From contig OY856412.1 in the NCBI GenBank assembly GCA_963693085.1, positions 1,411,842,894 through 1,411,906,893 on the forward strand: a stretch of 64,000 nt of DNA. The letters run 5' to 3'. Position 1 is the stretch's first letter; each line of letters opens with the position of its first letter. The stretch comes from Alisma plantago-aquatica. Its lineage: Eukaryota; Streptophyta; Magnoliopsida; Alismatales; Alismataceae. Shown in pieces: positions 57,136 to 64,000 of the stretch. Position numbers and translations under genes: made by a program. The notes under the pieces were generated by a model, which ran no database searches, was not told where the DNA came from, and saw only the letters and a program-made list of their open reading frames with translations.

Positions 57136-58806
57136 CTATTGAGAAAGGGCCTTCGTCAGTGGATCATCTATGTTGTCTTCAGTTGGTACTTTATAAATCT
57201 TCACATCTCCTCGCTGTACGATCTCTCGTATGAGATGGAAGCGCCGCAGTATGTGCTTGGACCGCTGATGTGATTTGGGTTCCTTAGCTTGTGCAATAGC
57301 TCCATTATTGTCACAATAAAGCTCAATTGCATCACAGCTACTGGGAACTACACCAAGTTCAGAGATGAACTTCCTGATCCACACAACCTCCTTTGCTGCA
57401 TGCGAAACAACAATATACTCGGCCTCTGTAGTAGAATAGGCAATTGTTTCTTGCTTGGAACTCTTCCAGCTCACAGCTCCATTATTAAGGCAAAATACAA
57501 ATCCTGACTGCGATCTATAATCATCTTTATCAGTTTGGAAGCTTGCATCGGTGTAACCCTTTACAACCAGCTCTTCCTCGCCACCGTAAACTAGAAACTG
57601 ATCCTTAGTCCTTCGCAAGTACTTGAGGATGTTCTTCACGGTTGTGTAGTGAGCATCCCGGGGATCTGACTGGTACCTACTCATCATGCTGAGAGCATAC
57701 GAGACATCTGGGCATGTGCACAACATAGCGTTCATGATGGATCCGATGGCTGATGCATATGGGATCCCATTCATACGCTCCCTCTCTTCACAAGATTGGG
57801 GACACTGAGCTCTAGAGACGGTGACTCCATGTAGCATGGGGATGTTGCCTCTCTTTGAGTTCTCCATGCTGAACCGATTCAGCACTTTGTCTATGTACGT
57901 GCTTTGACTTAGTCTGAGAAGCCTTCTAGATCTATCTCTATAGATCTTAATTCCTAGAATGTAGGATGCTTCTCCTAAGTCCTTCATTGAGAAAGTATTC
58001 CCAAGCCAAGTCTTTGCCTTCTCTAAGGCTAAGACATCATTCCCCATCAAAAGTATGTCATCCACATACAATATGAGGAATGTGGTCGAGATCCCACTAA
58101 CCTTCTTGTACACACACGGTTCATCTTCATTTTGAATAAAGCCAAACACTTTGACTTCCTCATCAAATTGAAGATTCCAACTCCGAGATGCTTGCTTCAA
58201 TCCATAGATTGACCTTTGCAGCTTACAGACTTTATTGGCATTGTTTGGATCTACAAAACCTTCAGGATGTGTCATGTACACATCCTCATTTATATTCCCG
58301 TTAAGGAATGCGGTTTTAACATCCATATGCCAAATCTCATAGTCATAATAAGCTGCAATAGCAAGCATGATCCTGATGGACTTAATCATGGCAACTGGAG
58401 AAAATGTTTTGTCATAGTCAACACCTTGAACTTGTCGAAAACCCTTCGCAACCAATCTGCCTTTATAAGTTTGCACATTGCCATCCACGTCGGTCTTTTT
58501 CTTAAAGACCCACTTGCACCCTATGGGTTTTACCCCTTCGGGTGGTTCCACCAAAGTCCATACTTTGTTGGAGTACATGGATTCCATCTCGGATCTCATG
58601 GCTTCAAGCCATTTCTCAGAATCTGGTCCCTCCATAGCCTCTACGTAGGTAGTTGGATCATCATCTATGATCAACTCTCCACCTTCCTGAGTCACAAGGT
58701 ATCCAAACCTCTCAGGTTCAAGGCGGGTCCTACTAGATCTACGAGGTCCTTGTATTACCTGAGGAGACTAAGATTCGACAACACCTTGTGAATCTCTATT
58801 TTCCTC
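57136..58806 (-). pseudogene. Element C reverse transcriptase and RNase H
   Basis: The part at 57136-58695 is open for 519 residues. RT: IGCKWVFKKKTDVDGN, HMDVKTAFLNGNINEDVYM, YGLKQASRSWN and the catalytic LYVDDILLMG. RNase H: KGYTDASFQTDKDDYRSQSG, YSTTEAEYIVVS, CDNNGAIAQAKEP and KHILRRFHLIREIV. The end, DDPLTKALSQ, is natural. Upstream of 58695 the linker (RRSSRTRLEPERFGY) is joined, with a stop near 58769. The catalytic YVDD is intact. Confidence 0.93.
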
Positions 58807-59367
58807 TCATACATCTACCGGTTCAATGCTTTCTTGTTGGACTTGAACCTCTTCAAGTTCTATATTCCTCCCAATGCTTCCTTTGGAAATAAATTCCTTC
58901 GCTAGGAATACAACATCCCTGGTAACAAACACTTTGTTGTTAGTAGGGTGGTATAAGTAATATCCCCTCATTTCTTTGGGATATCCAACAAAATAACATT
59001 TATCAGATTTGGGTCCAAGCTTATCAGGAAACATTTTCTTGACGTAAGCCTCACAACCCCAAATCTTCATAAAAGAAAAAATGGGACGCTTCCCATACCA
59101 TATCTCATATGGTGTCTTTTGAACTGATTTAGACGGTACACAGTTAAGTGTAAACGCAGCGGTTTCAAGAGCATGACCCCAGCAGGAAATCGGAAGATCA
59201 GTAAAACTCATCATTGATCGCACCATATCCAACAATGTGTGATTCCTTCTTTCAGACACACAGTTATGATGTGGTGTTCCAGGCGGAGTCCATTGTGATA
59301 CAATACCACGGGCTCGCAGAAGGTCCTCAAACTCCTGGCTTAAGTATTCTCCACCTCAATCGGATCA
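58807..59367 (-). pseudogene. Element C integrase, second part
   Basis: Holds the Glu region (SERRNHTLLDMVRSMM), PYEIWYGKRPIFSFMKIWG and the C-terminal CYFVGYPKEMRGYYLYHP. Two TGA stops at 59356-59358 and 59365-59367 sit in the block around the second catalytic Asp (SD-GGEYLS), both at positions where copia integrases have Arg or a similar residue. It ends at TAG/TGA near 58807. Confidence 0.88.
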
Positions 59368-59760
59368 AAGTGCCTTAATACTTTTACCAAGTTGGTTCTG
59401 TACTTCATTCATAAAATCCTTGAACCTTTCAAGGGTTTCTGACTTATGTTTCATCAGGTACACATAGCCATACCTACTGAAATCATCAGTGAAGGTAATG
59501 AAGTACTGATACCCATTTATGACATTAGTTATAAAAGGCCCACATACATCAGTATGTATGAGTCCTAATAGATCACTAGCTCTCTCACCTTTACCTGAAA
59601 AGGGAGTCTTAGTCATCTTGCCCAATAAACAAGATTCACATGTCTCTATTGATTCATAATCAAAAGAGTCTAGATAACCATCTTTATGGAGTCTAGAAAT
59701 ATGCTTCTCATTTATGTGCCCTAGACGACAATGCCAGAGATATGTTTTGTTTGAGTCATT
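59368..59760 (-). pseudogene. Element C GAG-pre-integrase and integrase start
   Basis: On the minus strand: LWHCRLGHINEKHISRLHKDG (two short blocks), CESCLLGKMTKTPFSGKG with the zinc-finger cysteines, then HTDVCGPF and FTDDFSRYGYVYLMKHKSE, which contain the first catalytic Asp. Open for 86 residues from 59625. Confidence 0.88.
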
Positions 59761-60014
59761 GAGTTTTTTTATTTTTGGTGTTTACGTTGTATACACTTGT
59801 CTCCAAATCTATCAAGTATAAACCATAAGACATTGGGGCACTGCCATAAAAGATCCCATCTTTAGAAATGGAACATTTTCCATTCTTAATAAGAAATTCA
59901 AATCCATCTTTGTCCAACAAGAGACGGAAATGATATTCCTATTTATGGTAGGTACATAATAGCAGTTCTTCAACTCTATTATTAGCCCACTAGGAAGATT
60001 TAACTCATAGGTTC

Positions 60015-60479
60015 CTACGACAATGGCGGCAACTCTTGCCCCATTGCCAAAACACGTAGTTCAACCTCACCTTTCCCCAAAGGCCTACTTCTCTTAAGAT
60101 CCTTCACATTTGAACAAATGTGAGATCCGCATCTGGTATCAAGTACCCATGATGAAGAAGTAGTAAAGTTAATCTCGATCATGTATACACCAGAAGTAGA
60201 GATCTCTATCTCTGACTTCTTCTTCCATTGTTCCTTCCATCCTCTCCATGTAGAAGAAATTGGTTTGGCGAGAGAACCCTTCTCTCCCTTACCTTTCGTT
60301 CCATTGATCTCTATCAATGAACTTTCTTTCTTCTTCACCAACACATTAAGCGTACATAGAGTGGATTCAAAGGCTCCTGGTATATCTGGATTGTGCAGAA
60401 CACTTCTCACAGTCCTCAACCAGTTATGGAATTTATTCTCAATTAATTTGCCCATTTTAAAAGATGATTCTTTTGCCAT
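60015..60479 (-). pseudogene. Element C gag-protease remnant
   Basis: Begins with a gag-type start (LIENKFHNWLRTVRSVLHNP), then jumps to a Lys-rich stretch and a copia protease, SSWVLDTRCGSHICSNVKDL. Most of gag, including the zinc knuckle, is missing. The protease active site D-T-G reads DTR. Further protease sequence continues toward 59760 but is broken. Confidence 0.8.
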
Positions 60480-60529
60480 TCTACAAGAGAAAATTGCATT
60501 TGTTAAAACTCTTTTTGATTTGATTTGAA

Positions 60530-61845
60530 TAAAATTTGATGATAGTTAATTAGGCCTTTAATTAATTACTGCTCCCACTATTTTGACTCAAATTGATAGC
60601 CCTCACCATCAATTCGGAAGATTGCAGCGTACAATCTTCTAGTGGGTCAAGATCCTGAAATCCTCTGAGCCATGGACCAGCTAGGGTTGTCACCCACAAC
60701 TCAGATCTCCCAAGTAGGCAACTCTTTCCAATTGCATCATATTCAACTCTTGAAAGATGTCATATGCAACTCTTTGCCATGATCATCTCCATGCCTCAAG
60801 GTACTAGATCCCATCAAGATCACCTTGTTAAGTCCAACCCAAAGCCAACACGATGAATATGCACCCTGCTAGGGCAGACCCACACATTCATCCTTCACGC
60901 TTCCACGAGATAGACGGTGCACCACGCTAGGGCGTGCCTACACTTGGTCGATCAAGATTTTCACGTGTGTCGCATTTGGAAGGCATCTAAAACTTAATAT
61001 TTAATGAGGGATTTGGTTTTTATATACATATACATATCCAATCACCACAATATATAGTACGTATCATATACATGCTATATCCCACAAAAAAACATGCAAA
61101 GCGATAAAAGCAATGATTATGGCCATCCTATTGTGATTCCTCGAGCCAAGAGGAATCACAGTCATCTAAGTCTACATCACATGCAACCTGTACAAGATGA
61201 AATCTGTGCCTGCCTTTCTGGGTTTGATCAACTCATCTCCATGATTGATTGGCTCACTATCAAGTTGGTTGATTGGGTGCCACCAGCCGATCGATTGGCG
61301 CCTCCAGCCGATCGGTTCACCGGTCGTCATGCATCTCCTCAGGTCGCCACCCACTCATCTCACTCCTCGAACCGGTTGTCTGGATCACCAACCGATCTGT
61401 TCACACCTTGAACCGATCGTCTCAGGTCGTCCGCCGTTCTTTGACATAACATGAAATAAAATCTATCCTATTTACAATTGATTTGTGAAACCCCGAGTTA
61501 CATTTGAGGGGAGCAAAGATAGGAAAAGAAATCTTGAATTATTTTGAGTTACATCAGGAATAGGAGAAAGGGAATCGGTGCGCTGACCGAGATGCAAGCA
61601 ACCACATACAACTACACATAGATATAGGGGTTTATAGGCCATAACCATGCTACACATCCACCACAAAACTCATTTAAGGGCGACACGTATCGAGTGCATT
61701 AATATTACATATCATATATGTATATTTGGGATTTGTGGATTGGACATGCATAAAGCCAATTTTATTCGCATCGTATGCAATAAATAAAGACGACAAACCA
61801 AAATCGATCATATCGATAATCCTAAAATATAGAGCAGTTGACGTG
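60530..61845 (-). other. Element C leader
   Basis: About 1.3 kb between PBS and gag, without a recognisable gene. It contains CCGATCGGTT-type dyads at about 61286-61420, the same motif as the LTR. Long leaders are not rare in copia elements. Confidence 0.65.
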
Positions 61846-61857
61846 GCTCTGATACCA
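61846..61857 (-). other. Element C primer-binding site (tRNA-iMet)
   Basis: Plus-strand GCTCTGATACCA, one base from the LTR edge at 61859. Confidence 0.92.
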
Positions 61858-61858
61858 C

Positions 61859-64000
61859 TATTGGGTTTTATGGGAGGCAGAGAAGCAGCGGAAACAAAAA
61901 AATTTCTTCCCAAAACCCAGAATAAAAAGAATCGCGTCAACGTCTGTACAATAGGAAATATGGTTTGTGGATGCATACCTTGTCTCGAGGCTTGCTCAGC
62001 AACAGTATCTCACACCTTGCATGGTCTTCACCTCCGGTCTTGGACGGTGTCTGTGTAGCTCCTGGTCGCACCGGGACTGAAGACTCCAGGTCTCACCGGG
62101 ACTGTCGGGATTGACAGTTGTCCTCCGAGTGACAGAGGTCTCCCGCCTCTGCAGTCGTCCAAACGGACTGCCTAGAACTCCGATCTCCTTGTCCCACAAG
62201 GAATCGGAAGGAGTCGCACCCTCCTGTTGGCGTACTAGTCGCCAACACACTCTCCTGCCACCAGTCACATTCTGCAGTTGTTCTTCCCTTATTGTGCCTC
62301 CCTTATCGGGTAGCACTTGCTCGGGCTCTCTTGGTTACCAAAACCAGAGAGAATGACAACTTTGCAGAGCAACTGGTTTGCACTGAGTTGTACTTTGAAA
62401 AGCCCCCAATACCCCTATGTATAGGAGGGTCATGGGACAGGGTTCTCTATCCCGGGCAATGTGGGACTAAAGCAGGAGTAGAAGGGTTCGAGATTTTCCA
62501 CAAAACAACCAACTCGCAACCTGAACCGATCATTTCACAATTGAAACAGTCGGTTGGGGATCTGAGCCAGTCGGTTGACACTCAACTGATCGGTTGGGAC
62601 CCATGAACCGGTCGGTTCACTTCTGAACTGGTCGGTTCATGGTCCTGGTCAGTTCCCGATTGACTTTCCAACTTTTGTTTCTAATTGGTATCAAATACCA
62701 ATCCTTGTTCCAATCAAATTGGGCAAGTGAAATGAAAGGAAAATTCTCACCAATCCTACTTTCCAAACTTGCCCAGTTGCAACAGTTGAACTGATCGTTT
62801 CAACACTTGAAGCAATCATTCACCCTGTCCTTGAGACGATCGGTTCATCACATGAGCCGATCGGTTCACCAAGCTGAGCTGATTGGTTCATCACATGAGC
62901 CGATCGGTTGGGAGTACAGATTGTATAGAATCATTCAATTGCGGTTTCAATCAATCGGATACTCTAATCAATTAGTCCAACACCTTGAACACAATGATAT
63001 TGAGCTATTAATTAATTGAGTGTTTAATTGAACTACTAAACTCCTTTAGTAATCAATCTAAACATGTTTGTGGACAAACTCCACTTCCAGGTTAAATACT
63101 ATGTGTCTGACCCTGCAGGTCCATTTCACGTTGGCAGTGAAAGTCCATAACACTTATGACTTCACAAGCGAAGAGCGGTGCCTAGTCACACATCAGTGCT
63201 ACCCAAGTGAAATAGAAAGTTGGAGAACAACTTTCAATCCTACAATCCATGAATGGTGTTACAGTGAATATATAATTCCTTTGTCACTGATATCCTGAAT
63301 GAACTCGAGGCATGGAACAGTCATCCTGTCAACATTAATTCATTTCCTTGATCTCAGAGCAGACTGGGTGAGATGTGTGTGACATCAATATCACATATTG
63401 ATTCACATGTGCATGAGCATGCCTTTCTCTATCCTACTCATCAAGTGGCCAAGGATATCAAACTCCCTCAGGAGGGACAAATCCCATATCTATCACTCAC
63501 CCCTCAAAAGCCCCATGTGTCAAATCCACCCAATCATCACCTTTATAACAACCCATGTTTCATGACTGCGTTTGATGATGTCAAAGTGTTCCCAACGACA
63601 TGTGTTGAGTGTAGTGATTTCAGGTCTAAGAATCACACTCACCACCATCACTGTGAGAGCTGACTGTGACTACCAAGTCATGGTTCCATGTGTCACTCTC
63701 ACGGTGGGTATGTCCGGTACCTTGTTCTCTAACAAGTACCTATGTGCTTGGTTTGATATCACTATATCATGACTAATGAGATTCTGTCATCAACCAACAC
63801 ACAATCTAGTCTTCAGTGTTATTGATGTCTATGGTTATTTCCACAATAACAACTGACTAGGGACTAAACAAGAATGTATACTCTTAACATTCATATGATC
63901 TCATCGTTTAGGTCCTTAACCTAAAAGCATACATCATTGAGTAAAATCATTCTTTAGACATCTATCATGTTACACTATCATCTCGGAAACAGTTTAAACA
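61859..64000 (-). mobile_element. Element C 5' LTR (right copy, cut by window edge)
   Basis: Matches 54842-56966. Its inner end reads TATTGGG where the left LTR has TGTTGGG, so the terminal CA (minus) is mutated to TA. Dyads at 62521-62910. No gene visible. Confidence 0.92.

Larger units (their letters stand above)
54842..64000 (-). mobile_element. Element C: Ty1/copia retrotransposon, cut by window edge
   Basis: Minus-strand copia element. From right to left: 5' LTR (61859 onward), PBS, leader, gag-protease remnant, integrase, RT-RNase H, polypurine tract, 3' LTR (54842-57063). By comparison with the left LTR about 97 bp of the right LTR lies outside. Many stops and an internal gag deletion make it defective. 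Lineage within copia not assigned. Confidence 0.93.

Overview
The window looks like plant nuclear DNA, and nearly all of it is nested transposable elements. Every LTR element whose primer-binding site can be seen uses initiator-methionine tRNA (TGGTATCAGAGC or close variants). The genes are plant-type Ty3/gypsy chromoviruses, Ty1/copia elements and a CACTA (En/Spm) DNA transposon. I find no ordinary host gene, tRNA, rRNA or CRISPR array. The species cannot be told from the sequence.

Layout, left to right. (1) 1-6575 and 30002-35977 are the two halves of element B, a minus-strand chromovirus. (2) B is split inside gag by element A (6576-29996, plus strand, same family), with target duplication CTTGT at 6571-6575 and 29997-30001. 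(3) The 5' LTR of A is itself split by a young SIRE-type copia element (10052-18499, target duplication AGCTC, two LTRs of exactly 1408 bp). (4) From 35978 to 45204 lies an old, decayed copia element D in two tandem partial copies, with (TA)n tracts that hold small insertions. (5) D's reverse transcriptase is split by a 9.6-kb CACTA element (45205-54818, target duplication AAC). (6) Only 23 bp further on it is split again by a minus-strand copia element C (54842 to beyond 64000). The deepest nesting visible is SIRE in A in B in D.

Coding state. Only the SIRE pol (13612-16677) is a long intact reading frame, and its gag carries two stops. A and B have full gag-PR-RT-RNaseH-IN-chromodomain order but each has several stops or frameshifts. 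The CACTA carries a broken tnp2-type transposase and a separate multi-exon gene that joins an En/Spm accessory-type region to a Ulp1-like cysteine protease region. C and D are decayed.

The most unusual signal is in non-coding DNA. Each of the four LTR families other than D, and the CACTA ends, carry arrays of short CpG-containing dyads with family-specific sequence. In the A/B family the stem bases change in matched pairs between copies (AGT/ACT, GGT/ACC, ATC/GAT, GTC/GAC), so pairing is kept while sequence is not. The CACTA also has a 79-bp-arm hairpin at its left end and tandem ~450-bp foldback units at its right end.
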